A stretch of 64,000 nucleotides of DNA from Phlebotomus papatasi (taxonomy: Eukaryota > Arthropoda > Insecta > Diptera > Psychodidae), in contig NC_077222.1 of assembly GCF_024763615.1 (NCBI RefSeq), positions 33,914,001-33,978,000 of the forward strand, given 5' to 3'. The notes under the pieces are model-generated. The model was not told the DNA's origin, did not search any database, and worked only from the letters and a program-made list of their open reading frames with translations. Below, piece after piece: positions 12,238 through 24,721 of this stretch (position 1 is the stretch's first letter; the number at the start of each line of letters is the position of its first letter). The position numbers were made by a program, and so were the translations under genes.

Positions 12238-15200
12238 AATCGAGAAAATTGTTCGGAGGCTACAGAATCACACCGAAATTCTGCAAACCATCCAAGTCAC
12301 TGCCCAAAGATGATATTCGAGCGCATGGTCCCACGATCTGTATGTTCAACCATGAGTGTACACAGCGACAGGGACAAGTTGTTGGTGCTTGCATGGACGG
12401 GTTAGATTTCATCATTAGAACAACATATCAAAGGTTTCCGCATCATCTAAACTTTCTCTGTTTCTCTCCTTCTCCTATTTTGCAGATTTCTCTTTGGCAC
12501 TTGCTGTCAACTCCAGGGAACCGTAGAAACTCCACTCACACCACCAACAGATGATCTAGACGACAGACCCATCAGCAATCAAGCGGTCTCGATGTCATAC
12601 GAAACGTATGGGAATCACATTCTTCCCGCAAATTTCCCCCACAACGAGATCAAGGTCCAAGATCGACCTGTATCAACAACAGACAGTTCCCAAAAGTACA
12701 CAAGTCACTACTACGTGAACAACGAGGCTGTTGTTGTATCATCCCCATCATCAATTCACAAAGTCTCTACATATCTTCCACACACAACAAGTACAACACC
12801 ACCCCCACAAGCATCCACCAAAATCGGAGACTTCTACCTACCCATGGGCTCCAGTCCGAGTCACTACAGCTCAGAGATCCCAACTAGACTCTCATCCCCA
12901 TTTAGTTCAACAGAATCCTCCGCACAAGACTACTTCACGGCCAGTCAAATGAATCATGTAACAAATAGTCTCCTGGACAACAGTTACGGTACACACTTCA
13001 CTCACAGTGACATCACACATCCAGGAGCTGATGCTGACCTGATAGATGATGGTACTAGTGGATACGCCAGACCTAGTGACTTTACATCAGTTGGCAACTT
13101 CATTCACTCAACAACCATCAAACCTTCCTCAAAAAATCCACCTCCAAAACCAGAATTCAAACCAAAACCAAAGCCTACGACTGCAAATCCAAACAAATAC
13201 GTTCTGGTTCACACGATATCCAACGATAAACCAAGTGTTAAACCTACAATCGGTGAAAACGATATGGAATCCATAGAATCCATAATCTTAATGCTGAATG
13301 AGACAAATACAGGACCACAATACAATGCAGCGTCAACTCCAGAAGACAGAGAAACAACTTTCTACACAACGAGATATCCTAGCAACTACACGGAAATCAA
13401 TACAGACAAATACGGTCCTACTAGTTTCTACGTAACTTCAAAATATCCTTCATCTACGGGGAAACCTGCGCAAAGTCAAAAACCCAAAAGACCACCTTCT
13501 AAAAAACCTCCCTCGACGAGCTATGTTTCCAGTACTGCAGCTGTTACTCCTAGACCAGGTGCGACGACAACAAAGAAAGGAACTAAACGTCCCGCTACAC
13601 AGAAACCTCCATCGACGAGTTATGTCTACTCACCTCATCCGACAAAGAGGCCAACAAGTGTAACTGTGTCTACGAGTCCTCAGAAATTCTCAACATCTGC
13701 CCAACCTCTGTTGTCTAGCACAACACCTACGGTTATCGTACTAGGACCCTATGATCAATCCAGTTCAACAGAAAGGCTCCCACCTGAACAAATCATCCAG
13801 TCTAAACCTATTGAGCAAAGTGTTTATGATGCCGATGACGATGTAGGATATGGACAGGTTTCAGTAACCCAAAGACCATCTCCGACTGTTGTTATTACGC
13901 CAAAGCCAGCTGCAGGATCATCATCTCCTTGGCCACAACATTCAAGACCTACAAAACCACCAAGCACTTCCTACGTTTACAGCCCCATTGTGACCAAGAG
14001 ACCAGTACAGCAACCAACATCTCCTTACGGACCTTCAAGTACCTTCACTCCCGGCTACTACCGACCTCAATATGATCACACAGTATCATCTACAGCAATC
14101 TACACCGCTGAAGAATCTGATGGAATCTACAACTATGTGCACACCCAAACAGATTACGACAAAAACTCCATCTACGCCGGTTCGACTCTTGCCTATCCAG
14201 AAATTTCGACAATCAAGGAAGATTATCCCACACCGCCGTACGATTCAATAAACTTCCCACCGGTAAGGAACCCCAACCTCAACACATCATCCAACTACCC
14301 CTCAGCTGACGAAGAGGAAGTCGTTACCCCAACCTTCCTTGAGGATCAGAAGTTTAAGGACAAGATGGACCTGTTGGTTAGCAAAATTGTCGCTTCTCTT
14401 CAGAACAACTTTGACAGCTTGGCTGATGTAGTCCTGGAAAGAAATGCCACAGGAGTACTCCACAAGCGTCCAACCCCAAAACCCGTCGGAGGAGCACCCA
14501 GTAAGAAACCTCCAACTAAGAAACCTTCATCTAAACCTCCACAGAGAACAACAACCCCTGCACCAGGAGTTCCAACACGTCGTCCAACAACAAGACCTAC
14601 AGGAGCTGGAGTTGCTCGTCCTGGAGTGACAACGAGAAAGCCCACACAGAGACCTGGACAAGTCACGAATCGACCAACAAGAAGACCAACAACCACACTC
14701 TTAACTACAACTAGAAAGCCTATCCAGAAAGTCACAACAACAGTACGACCTACAACGAGACCGACAAAACGTATCAAGACTACAACAATAGCCTCCACAA
14801 CATCGGCAGATGATTATGACACGGAGGATGTAGGCGAGGAACAAGATGGAGAAGTCTCAACACCTCTCAGTATAGAAGATGGAAGAATTCGTAAGTAGCG
14901 TAAAGAATTGAGAATTTTCGTAATCAACTAGATTGACCACAACCAACTACAACAAAATTTATAAATTTGTATTTTTGGTAGGATGTGGAGTTAGGCCTCA
15001 TGTGAAAACTGCGAGAATTGTGGGTGGTAAGAGTGCACACTTTGGGGAATTCCCATGGCAAGTACTAGTACGCGAATCAACATGGTTAGGACTCTTCACA
15101 AAGAACAAATGCGGAGGAGTGTTGATCTCCAACAGCTACGTAATCACAGCTGCTCATTGTCAACCAGGGTAAGGCATTCGTTGATAAATATTTGAGAAAA

Positions 15201-16958
15201 TATGATTAAAAATCTAATTCCATTCCCAGATTCCTTGCATCTCTCGTGGCTGTCTTTGGGGAGTACGATATTTCTGGGGAATTGGAGTCTAAACGATCTG
15301 TTACGAAGAACGTAAAGAGAGTCATCGTCCATCGACAGTACGATGCTGCTACTTTCGAAAATGACTTGGCAATCCTTGAACTTGAAAGTCCTATTCACTA
15401 TGATACTCATATTGGTAGAATTTTTAGATTATGGAATTTTTAAGTACGAAAACTCAAAAATTCTTTTTTTTTTCAGTGCCAATTTGCATGCCACCGGACA
15501 ACGCCGATTTTACGGGAAGAATGGCAACTGTAACTGGTTGGGGACGCCTGAAATACGGTGGAGGGGTACCGTCAGTTCTTCAGGAAGTTCATGTTCCCAT
15601 CATTGACAACAGCGTATGTCAGGAAATGTTCCAAACAGCTGGTCACAATAAGAAAATTTTGAAATCTTTCCTCTGTGCTGGATACGCAAATGGTCAGAAG
15701 GATTCTTGTGAAGTGAGTATAAATTAGTAGCACTTGAGTTAACAAGCTGCCCAAATGATCAAGAAACAATCTAACCTTAAAGAAAATTACCTCGTTAGCT
15801 AAATAATTTGGCTTACAAAATCATCCACGTTCAGACACTTTCTAAATGAGCATGATGAGAAATCTGAGAATTTGCGATACACCGTGAATTTTGAAGATTC
15901 ATTTGGTGTAAAATGTAGCACAAATTGACAGTGATAATTTAATTTAGTCATTTAAATGCTATAAAACTTCTCATTCTCCAGTGAAAAATGAAATTTTTCT
16001 TGCGATAAAGAAATTGTCTCATTTTAAGTACTTAATTTAAATAAATTGTGTACTTTTCGTATCTTTCTGAGATGAATATTAATTAATCAGAATGAAAAGT
16101 ACCTCACGTAACTGAAATAAAAATTTAAGATAAAATCTCTGAGTTTTTCGAGAAAGTTAATTTACTCTGCAGCGATATAATTTACGGCGTAACAAGGATT
16201 TTAAATTTATAAATTCACGTTTGGTTTTCAAGATTACTTAGTACATTAAATTACTAATTAACTCATCTAATAAATATTATCAATATTCTATTTGTTTTAA
16301 CGGAACTCTGGGTAATTTATTACCTGAACACCAAGAGAGAATTATAATATATTTTTGCGTTCCACAAATAAACTTCTAACAATTGCTCTAGATCAAATGA
16401 TTTAAATCAATGCTTCCGGAAATCAATTTGCGAAAAAATCACAATGCCACTAAATATTATTAAAACTAAAAAAGGAGAATATTAAAATATTGTTAAAAAT
16501 TACAAGAAATTAGTTAGTATTCCACAAACAGTGGTGACTATGGCTCTATAGGTCAAACAGTTTGAGATATCAACTTCAAATCTTCAGTGACCCTCCCAAA
16601 AGTCGATTTTTGCTACTGACCCCAAAATTAAAAGAAATATTATTTATAGAGAATAAGGGAAAGTACCCATGCTTCGTACGATCCCAAGCTATGTAATGAG
16701 TAAATTTTTCCACTGCAATGTTTCTCAATAAATCGTCAGTTGGATCAGCAACTGTGCTAACTACAAAAAACTTACCATTTTCCTCAATTCCAGGGCGATA
16801 GCGGAGGTCCTCTAGTCCTTCAGCGTCCCGATGGCAGATGGGAATTGGCCGGAACTGTATCCCATGGCATTAAATGTGCAGCCCCTTATCTCCCTGGCGT
16901 CTACATGCGAACAACATTCTACAAACCTTGGCTCCAGAGTGTAACAGGTGTTCACTGA
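12238..16958 (+). CDS. flz: Filzig-type extracellular serine protease (5' exon missing)
   Basis: Six coding exons join in frame at GT-AG borders: 12238-12400, 12486-14890, 14982-15168, 15230-15414, 15477-15712 and 16794-16958 (TGA). They give 1112 complete residues, numbered from Ser at 12240. Residues 15-61 form a six-cysteine CLIP-like knot (C15, C34, C40, C51, C60, C61). A Pro/Thr/Ser/Lys-rich linker of nearly 800 residues follows, with the unit KPPSTSYVYSP repeated. The trypsin domain begins at R867|IVGG. His914 (ITAAHC), Asp963 (ENDL) and Ser1061 (GDSGGP) form the triad, and Asp1055 predicts cleavage after Arg/Lys. The protease domain matches my memory of Drosophila Filzig closely; Filzig acts on apical matrix in the tracheal tube. 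The first visible exon starts with two bases that complete a codon, so a signal-peptide exon lies upstream but was not found. An extracellular zymogen is inferred. The domain is intact, with no frameshift. Confidence 0.93.
15713..16793 (+). other. Last intron of filzig, with a MITE fragment
   Basis: This GT-AG intron separates the Asp and Ser exons of the protease domain. It is 1081 bp, whereas the three protease introns before it are 60-95 bp. It contains a fragment (about 16654-16736) of the TA-flanked MITE seen complete at 33284-33506, which shares the words CCATGCTTYGTACGRTCC. The remainder is AT-rich with nothing recognised. Confidence 0.75.
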
Positions 16959-17600
16959 AAGGACAAATCCAAGAAAAAAAAACAAACATTTGTGGTGGGA
17001 CAATTGGACAAAAAGAAATTAATTTTAAATCTCCAATGTGTTAAATGTACAAGACCTCCTGAACTATCTGTCTCTCTTGAAAAAAAAAATAAAAACAAAA
17101 TGTAGTAGAAAATTTAAGAGAAACACTGGAAATCGTCATTGAAAAAAAAATCAAAGGATTTACTGTGAAATTTCTTGAAATTTTAACACATTCTCCAATT
17201 AATGACTTTCAATGGAGAATATTGAGAAATTTCTCAATCGACTTAGCAAATCAATGGAGTTAGTAGAAAAGTAGATTGTAATATTAAGTGGTACTTTTAT
17301 TTATTTTGTATTTATTTGTTGGACAAAAACAATGTGATGAATGTTGAAGAACAATTGAGGAAAATTCTCTCTCTGTTTTCTCCTAACTTTAAAAAAGAAA
17401 AGCTTAAAAAATGTTTTTTTGAAGGGAAAAAAATGTGTGAAAAGTGTGTGCAAGTGTGTATTATTTGTAATTTAGGCGTTAGATTTGTATTCTTGTTGAA
17501 AAAAAAAACATTGTTATAATTTATATTTATTTTGTACACAATACTAGAGAAATTATACTGTATTTTATATTTATGATAAAAATACAAACTCTTTGGAAAA
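16959..17600 (+). other. filzig 3' untranslated region
   Basis: The stretch directly follows the filzig stop codon. An AATAAA hexamer lies at 17088-17093, about 130 bp after the stop. Further downstream the sequence is AT-rich with weaker A-rich signals, up to about 17600. No other gene is visible here, so the transcript probably ends in this interval. The exact end cannot be read from sequence. Confidence 0.5.
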
Positions 17601-18582
17601 CATAACGAGGTTTTATTTAAAGACTCTCTTAAATTGAGAGATTTTATAATCTTTCAATGTACGCTTGAAAGTAGGCAATTGAGTAGCACAAAGATCTCGC
17701 ACGTAGAGTTGTGATTCACGTAGAGTTGTGTGACACAGCTATTGTAATGCTGCGATATAGTCAACATTCCTCCAATTGTCTTCGTATTCAAATAAAACAT
17801 CTCTACTTACAATTATGCAATTACGAAGTAGTCTAAATCGGTTTGAACTGGCTATGAAGCAGTAAATTCTGTACATCGAAGAGATTCATTTCAAAGAATA
17901 AGTTTTTTTTCTTTCAATTTTGTTGTGAATTTCTAAAAATGGTCAAAGATCAAAAACAGGCTAGCTGAACATCCGGACGTAATACGAAATTACGAAAGTA
18001 ATTCATTTTACAAAATAATTTAATTTTTTTTAATCATCGTTATTTTTTCTACACTCACTCGAAAACATCAATAAAGGTCTCAAACTGTTTTATGGTTTTT
18101 CTATAATCTCTAATTAGTTTTACATATACAACATTTCACTTAAGAAAAATAAAGAAAATTTACCGAGCAATGCACAATACTGAAAAGCAATGCAATAGAT
18201 TATCTTGGAATTAAGTACCTCAAAATGCATGTTTAATAATTTTGTGCAAATAATACTAAAAAAAAACAAATTTTATGTTTATGCCATAAAAAATCTTTCA
18301 GAAATAAATAGTGTGTGACTTAAAAAGTTAGATTTAGTTATATTCTGGAACAAAATGAGAATAATTATCAGACTTTTTAGTAAATGATCTGCTCTTAATT
18401 ATTTTCAATGCATTATTTATTTGATAAAATTCAGATAAGGATAATAAAGTTAAATGTGCACCATTTCATTCGATTATAAATCTGGTAGATTTCCAAATAT
18501 GTGAATGGACTAGCACAGTGCTTAGCACTGCCCTAATGGTGCACACTTCTTTTCTTATTGCCTATTTCTGACCACTACTGAT
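17601..18582 (+). other. Intergenic, nothing recognised
   Basis: AT-rich, with no coding frame, RNA gene or repeat structure that I can support. Confidence 0.4.
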
Positions 18583-19037
18583 CTATATGCGGGTGATTTT
18601 GCACTCCGGGAGTACCTTTGCGTCCTCCCCTTCTATTTACAAGTTTTTCTTTAATTATCGTACTTCAAACTACAAGGAGTTCCGGATTAAGTGAAAACGG
18701 ATTGAAAGAATTTGATATGAATTGCCTACTATTGGGAGTTCCGCCGAAAATATTTTACATACATCACAGCATTTCCGTAACTTATTCCAAAGACTTCTCC
18801 TGTAAGTATGCAAATTTTCTGTGTCACCGGAATGAATTCGTAAGCTTTTTATCGGTCCCGAGAATTTTTTTGAAATAAGAACCCACTGTATTCTCTATCT
18901 CTACTAATCGGACATAATAGATCGGTTCTATAAAGACTATAAAGACCATCCTTAAGTGCAACAACTAAAGTAAAGCTTACGAAAAGCAGGGATGTAAAGT
19001 CACCCCCGGAGTGCAAAGTTACTCACATCACATATAC
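18583..19037 (+). mobile_element. TIR element related to the 1-195 fold-back
   Basis: The left end GGGTGATTTTGCACTCCGGG and the right end, read inward, GTGAGTAACTTTGCACTCCG are inverted. Inside, GTAAGCTTTTTATC and AAAGCTTACG, and the word AAAGACCATCCTTAAGT, are shared with 1-195. Confidence 0.6.
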
Positions 19038-20366
19038 GGTAATTTTTATTGTTACTATTTTAAGTGTTATATGCAACAACAAGATAGTTTTTTGTTTTAA
19101 ATTCATAATTTTTATAAATAACACATTATGTATGTCATTCGAGCTAAAATGAATTAATTATTTCACGCAAGATTAAATATTTCACGCCAGTCTCTCTATG
19201 GGACAAATTCTCTCTCATTTTGAGATTCTAGAGATCCATCCTGATTAGTCCGAGGGTGATTTATGGAAGATCTACTCCAATTTATTCGTGGGTGATCTTG
19301 TGGGGGGGGGGGGATCCCTAGGAAAAACCGTTCCACCGGCCCATCTGACCCGAGAAAGGAAGGAGGAGAGCATCTTAGTATTTTTTGACTAAAAAATCCG
19401 GAATCATGATATGTTTTCACTTTTCAAAAGGGAAATTCTATTTTTCTATGTGGTAAACTTAGACAAATCCAAAATGCGATACATATAAATTACTAAGAAC
19501 TTTATAGAGCTACTTACAATGAGCATTCAGAAATTAATGGTTTTTAGTGTTATCTTGTTCTCGGTTTTACAAAGAAAATTTGTAAATGACATTGTCATAT
19601 TATTACAGAATTCTTCCCTCCTGGTCACATGGAAGATAATGGAGATGCAGAGAAGTACCTGATAGCTGACCTGACAGTAGGTTCTGGAGGTGTAGAGTAG
19701 CAGCAAACGACTCCGGAAGATATACAAAATTGCAAGAGTTTATGACGACGACAGATCTGAGGATCCCAAAGAATTCATCTTTTTGACACATGGATAAGAA
19801 ACTAGGCCACCTGGCCTACGAATGAGGAATTCTCACTTTTTTTACAGGAACATTTAAGAAGATCAAAAAAAGCCTACAAAGGGTGTTATGGTGTTTTCGG
19901 GTTTAACATTCCAGGTGGTTTTCCCTTCTCAAGGGAAAATCACCTGCAAGGGTCGTAAGTCAACTGAAGGTGACTGCGAAGGATTGCAAGGTTCTACCCT
20001 CACCACGGAATCGTAATAATACACCTTTCCATGAAGTTTACACTAAAACCAACTTTGCTATGAGAGAATCACAACATCCATAAGTTTTTACAAACTCTTC
20101 ACTAGCTTTAATCATAGTTCGTGCGCTCATATGAAATTAACTTTGTGAATTGGACTAGTTCCTGGAATGTCTTTTTTAGTCCTTTCTGGCGAATTCATGA
20201 GTCGTAATACGCAAAACATCTTTAATTGATCTTTATGTTAATTCGAGATGACCCCAAAAGCTTAAGAAGTCTTCTAATCTCTTATCTAAAGATAAGTCAG
20301 TTTTAAAAGGTTTAAAGACTCTTTAACTTTCGACTTTGAATTAGGTTCATTAGAATAATAGAGCAA
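19038..20366 (+). other. Intergenic with a transposon fragment and a strong hairpin
   Basis: 19428-19616 shares its right part (GACATTGTCATATTATTACA) with 24060-24304. A run of 12 Gs lies at 19302-19313. A 16 bp hairpin lies at 19912-19946. No gene is seen. Confidence 0.4.
19912..19946 (+). other. 16 bp-stem hairpin
   Basis: CAGGTGGTTTTCCCTT, loop CTC, then AAGGGAAAATCACCTG pair with one mismatch (a G:T-type wobble in RNA). The stem is compact and isolated from the MITEs. Function unknown. Confidence 0.55.
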
Positions 20367-20574
20367 GGGTCCAAATATACTCAGGCTGATTCTCAAAAAT
20401 AATTTAGCCAGTAAAATTTGGCAGTAAGAGATTATAAAGGAAATTTTTATAAGAGATCTTTAATTGATTATTCTAAGCCCTCAGTGTATATCAGTTTGGG
20501 ATGTATATTTTATAATTAAGCCAAATTTTGCAGGATAATTATTCTCAAGGATCAGTCTGAGTCTATTTAGGCCC
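20367..20574 (+). mobile_element. Small TIR element (ACTCAGGCTGAT type)
   Basis: The left end GGGTCCAAATATACTCAGGC and the inward right end GGGCCTAAATAGACTCAGAC are inverted repeats, continuing through CTGATTCTCAA / CTGATCCTTGA. Related fragments lie near 43144-43190 and 43510-43625. Confidence 0.65.
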
Positions 20575-20628
20575 TAAGAGTAATTAATCCTTCATATTCT
20601 AAAAGTTCAGTGAATTTATTCGCAGTTT

Positions 20629-20929
20629 AGATGTTGGTAACTTTCAGGAATAAGCTTAAACTTCCAATCTGACAACTGTGGTTAGCGCCAAGTGGAATAC
20701 CTTTGATATTAAGAAGACTATCGTTTCTTGTATTCCCACGTACGAATAGGAAGGTGTTTTTGGACACATTCCAGTTGCTCTTCAAGAGCTCTTTTGGCCA
20801 CAGAGAGGCATTTTCTCCCACCGTCAATGGAGAGGTCTCTTGGTTGATCTCAAGTAACGCGCGCACGCGAGTGGAAAGAGCCGAAGACGTTGGAAAGCCA
20901 CCACATCTAACCACAAGAATGACGATCAT
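20629..20929 (-). CDS. Unassigned candidate exon, 100 codons
   Basis: The - strand ATG frame from 20929 reads MIVILVVRCGGFPTSSALST, a possible short secretion signal, and stays open to 20629. The base composition is clearly less AT-rich than the surroundings, and the third codon positions favour G/C. A donor-like GTACGT lies within it. I recognise no family and found no partner exon, so it may be an exon of an unseen gene or chance. Confidence 0.2.
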
Positions 20930-20983
20930 GCTAAGAGTTTGTTGAGTCTCTCGAGTCAGTTTCTCTGGTGCATTCGAAGACAA

Positions 20984-22830
20984 AAGTACAGTATTTTGTG
21001 CGTTTTTACCTAAACCACCTCTCTCACAGAAACCAAATCTTTTTTAGCAACTCTAGAGCACGCTCCTATTTGCCAATTGGCAATTCAACAAGTTACTTTC
21101 CATCGACTAGTGACTTTTACGCGTTTTTTTTTAGTATTCTCTTTGAACTCTCCTAGGCACATAAACTCAATTTGACAAAGAGATATTTCAAAAGTGCTAA
21201 AATAGTCTCTTTTCTTGGAGGAGAGAAACACCCTGAAATTCGTGAATATTTACCTTTCATTGAGTTAACAGAGAACGTCTCTCATAATTTGGGTGTCTTG
21301 ACTTTGTAATTTTATGTTATTTTATACCTCCAAAGTAGTGAAGGTGTGTGCTTGTGTATTAAAAGTGTTTCTCAACATCAAATCTAAAAGCTATAATACA
21401 ACTTTGCTATAACATTGCTTCTCCTTTAAATTCTGCGCCTGGATTACAAATTGAAACTGAAGAAAAAAAAACAACAAGTGGCCAGTAATAAGGCAGTTTG
21501 AGACTCTCATGGTGTTGACTATGGATTAAATTCAACTGTACATTTTGTAAGTGTCCAAAAGAAGAATGAAACATTCCAGCATCTCTCACTAAATATTTCT
21601 TAATTATAAAACTGCTGCTTTTTTGCTCACAATTTATACTACCTATTATATATAAGTTCCAATATAGATGAGAATCCACTGAGAAATCTTACAAAAATAA
21701 TGTGTCCATTGTGTCTTGGTGTGTCGTTTTTTTTTGTTATCTATACACTTCTATCTCTTTTGAAAAATAATAATATAAAAGAGAGCCTGTGGAAAGAAAT
21801 TGTGCGCACTCTTTAACTTCTATTCTCCTGTGTGGAATTTTAATGCGACGACGTTGTTCAACTGTCTTTGTACGCGATTAGCTCTTTTTTTCCCTACCTT
21901 CATCTTCTCTTTTCTTGCTCAATTCCATCCACTTCTTTTCTCCCATCGAAGAAATTTACAATATATATATATATACATACATATATATACACACTTTGAG
22001 AGATTCTCCCCGCGAGATACTTAAGAATTTTCGCCACAATACCTTATTTTATAACATAAATTTTTCTTTTTTTTTATATATATAAAATTTATAATAGAGA
22101 TGGTAGCAATAAGCTTCTTCATTTATAGCTTCACCTAAGAGACGAGTTGTAATGGATTTGCAAAAAAAAGGGCAACATCAGAAGAGTCTGAAAAGAAAAA
22201 TCTCTTCTTGAGAAATACCACGAGATCTCTTTGGTGCTGCTGCTTGGAAACTTATAGCCCGCTTTGGCTCTTTGCACATTTGCAAGAAGTTGTGCTTGTA
22301 TTTCATGTCTTCAAATGGAAATAGATCATTCACTTCCATGTGAACAAGATTATGCATCCAAAGTTAGAAAATCCGTGCAATAGAAATAATAAATTCCTCA
22401 ACTATTCACACACTAATACATGATCTTCAGCAATAACTTGGCAGATTTGAATTCAAAAAAAAAAATCACACCTTCGAAATGTCATTTTAAATTTATTATA
22501 TACATTTTTTTATACCTTCTACTCTTCTCTATTTTTTTTAATGCCACCAAAAATTTTCACACATTGCATTTTCACCTTAAACAAATAACAAGACATCACG
22601 AGCTTTAATAAGCTTAGCAGGTATTTTTTTAAGTTAATTCAATTATTAAGTTATCCAACTAGAAAGTGGTCACCACATTAGATTTTGGGTTAAACACTCA
22701 AATTAAAGAGAAAAAGACCACCAATCTGCTACTAAAATATGATGAGCAAAAAATAAATTGATTAAGCAGAATTAATAAAACAGAAATCATAAATTTTTAA
22801 TTCTTTAATTATGATGCTATTCCAGTGAAA
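20984..22830 (+). other. Intergenic, with a TA microsatellite
   Basis: A dinucleotide run (TA)n/(TATACA)n lies at 21960-21992, and a second TATATATA run near 22075. Otherwise AT-rich with no supported gene. Confidence 0.4.
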
Positions 22831-23039
22831 AATGAACATGGTTTTTTTCAGCATTACTGTTCTCAAATTCTGTATTATCGACGTTTTTTGTGTTGGTTCC
22901 TGTCATGACTGTTTTTTATGGCTTTAGAACACCGTAAAGAGAAGACTGGGGAAAATAGTCGAAACAGAAACCAACACAAAAAAGTCGATAATACAGAAGC
23001 ACTTCAGAACAGTAAACTGCTAAAAACAACATGCTCATT
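22831..23039 (+). mobile_element. Fold-back element with GTATTATCGAC arms
   Basis: The left arm AATGAACATGGTTTTTTTCA and the right arm inward AATGAGCATGTTGTTTTTAG continue through ACTGTTCT and TCTGTATTATCGAC(G/T)TTTT to GTGTTGGTT. A diverged relative is at 43271-43441. Confidence 0.7.
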
Positions 23040-23620
23040 TTGCATTGGATAGCAAATTAATTCTAAAGAATATTGCTTCTTCAAGAAAGAAAATTTTAAA
23101 ATAAACTGGACAATGGACGGATTGAAACTTGTCAAATAAACATCTATTGACACTTTAAGAACTTGTGCCGTGACCTTATATTTTACAAATAAGTAAAAAG
23201 AATACAAGAATTTAAAAAGAAAATAAATTATTATCTAAATAGAAACCACGAAATGCTTTTGAACTTCACAGCTAAAAGATTACAATAAACTCAAAACCTC
23301 TTAAAGTTTAATGTTTCTAGTATACAGACACGAAATAGAACACTTGAATGAGACAATAGAATTAGCATTCAAATGAATTGAAATCAACATTTGTACTCAT
23401 TAATGTTTAAAAACCATAATTTGAAAGATACGAACATATGGGGCTACTGAACTTCTTTGTAACTCTCTGCAAATAAGGAAAACTTGAGATGTAAAATATA
23501 CAATTTCCTTCATAATAATTAATCTCTTAATGAAGCCACCTCCTGAGTAGAACTCTTACTCACTAATTGTTGCTAATGAGCGTTCAAATGTATGATTTGC
23601 TACTTTGAATTACTGAAGCT
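23040..23620 (+). other. Intergenic, nothing recognised
   Basis: AT-rich, no ORF or repeat arms that I can support. Confidence 0.4.
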
Positions 23621-23833
23621 GCGACTGGGGCAGTGATGAACACGGTGTAGTTATAAACGCAGATTTTCATATCACAAATAATTAGACTTATGTCGATTGT
23701 TTATTCAGGAAACAAGGATCCCTGTACTGTCTATAAATTCATATAAGCCTCGTCCTCTGAAATTTAATATTTAATTAAAAACATCGCAGTGTTTACAACT
23801 ACCCCGAGTATACTACTGTCCTAGTTTCCCCTA
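23621..23833 (+). mobile_element. Small TIR element ending TAGGGGAAACTAGGACAGT
   Basis: The left arm ACTGGGGCAGT…GTAGTTATAAACGC pairs with the right arm inward ACTAGGACAGT…GTAGTTGTAAACAC. The right end is a TAGGGGAAA terminus; the left end is decayed. Confidence 0.5.
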
Positions 23834-23959
23834 TCCCGCAAAAATTGATTTATAGCGGCAATGCGAAACATTAATGTGATTCTTGTTAATTTTTGAAAAT
23901 GAAAAAAAAAATAAAATTGTAACAAACAAGTATACCAGGGCCAAAGTAACAAATCACAG

Positions 23960-24304
23960 TAGGGGAATGTGTACAGCCTATGCTTTGCACGGTCCCAAGT
24001 TTTATAATGACTAATTCTTACCTATGTTTTTCAATAAATGTGACTCTTCTCAGACATGTTTTAAAAACCACGGTAAAGTGCCCTAGAGCTGTACGGCAAT
24101 TCTGCAACCGTATGACATTGTCATAAGACAAATTTAGAATTTTTATATTGTAAATTTGAAAAAAGTATTCTAAAATGCGATTTATATCAATTACTAAGAG
24201 CTCCCTGCAACAGCAATTTAATGTTGACTGACCTCTTTGTCCTGCTCCCGAATTTACCACAAAAATTGTCATATGACATTGTCATATTATTACAGAATAC
24301 CCTA
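23960..24304 (+). mobile_element. TA-flanked TIR element, TAGGGGAATGTG type
   Basis: The left end TAGGGGAATGTGTACAGCC and the right end inward TAGGGTATTCTG are short inverted ends. The left 90 bp shares CTATGCTTTGCACGGTCCCA with the 33284-33506 MITE. The right part is shared with 19428-19616. It appears to be a chimera of two MITE families. Confidence 0.5.
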
Positions 24305-24721
24305 CTAATTTCAAGATTCTTTCAACACATTTAGTGGACTATTCGTGATCCAAAATAATTTTTATTTTTATTTTACTTTTTTTTGGACCGCAGAAATTTT
24401 TTGTGCTCTAAATAAAAAAAAAATTGGGTTATTAGTAATCCAATACTTCTTTAAGGATTAATCTTTAAATATTGAAGGCAGTCGGTTTTCGGATGTCGTC
24501 GAATAGAATAAAATTCTATTATATTAACAGAATAAAATAGAATAAGATTAATAATATGTATTAAAAAATCGAATTATTAGAATAAGTTTTGTCTTAGGAA
24601 AAAAAAAGAAGAATTTGAATATTCAAAAGGCTAACCACATCCTCATAAACTCGTAATAATGCAATGAAACATCATTATGCTTCAATTCAGAATACGAAAT
24701 CTTTAATTTTGATATTAGTTA

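Noticed and set aside
12147..12554. Continuous 135-codon frame through the first visible filzig exon
   Set aside because: It reads through a splice donor (12401) and past a good acceptor (12484-12485); joining the exons restores the six-cysteine motif GACMDGFLFGTCC.
14400..14798. 132-codon antisense frame inside the large filzig exon
   Set aside because: It is the mirror of the Thr/Pro/Arg-rich linker; the Val/Gly-rich product is a compositional artefact of the sense codons.
19302..19313. G12 run as a functional quadruplex
   Set aside because: A single homopolymer run, probably replication slippage; no conserved context.
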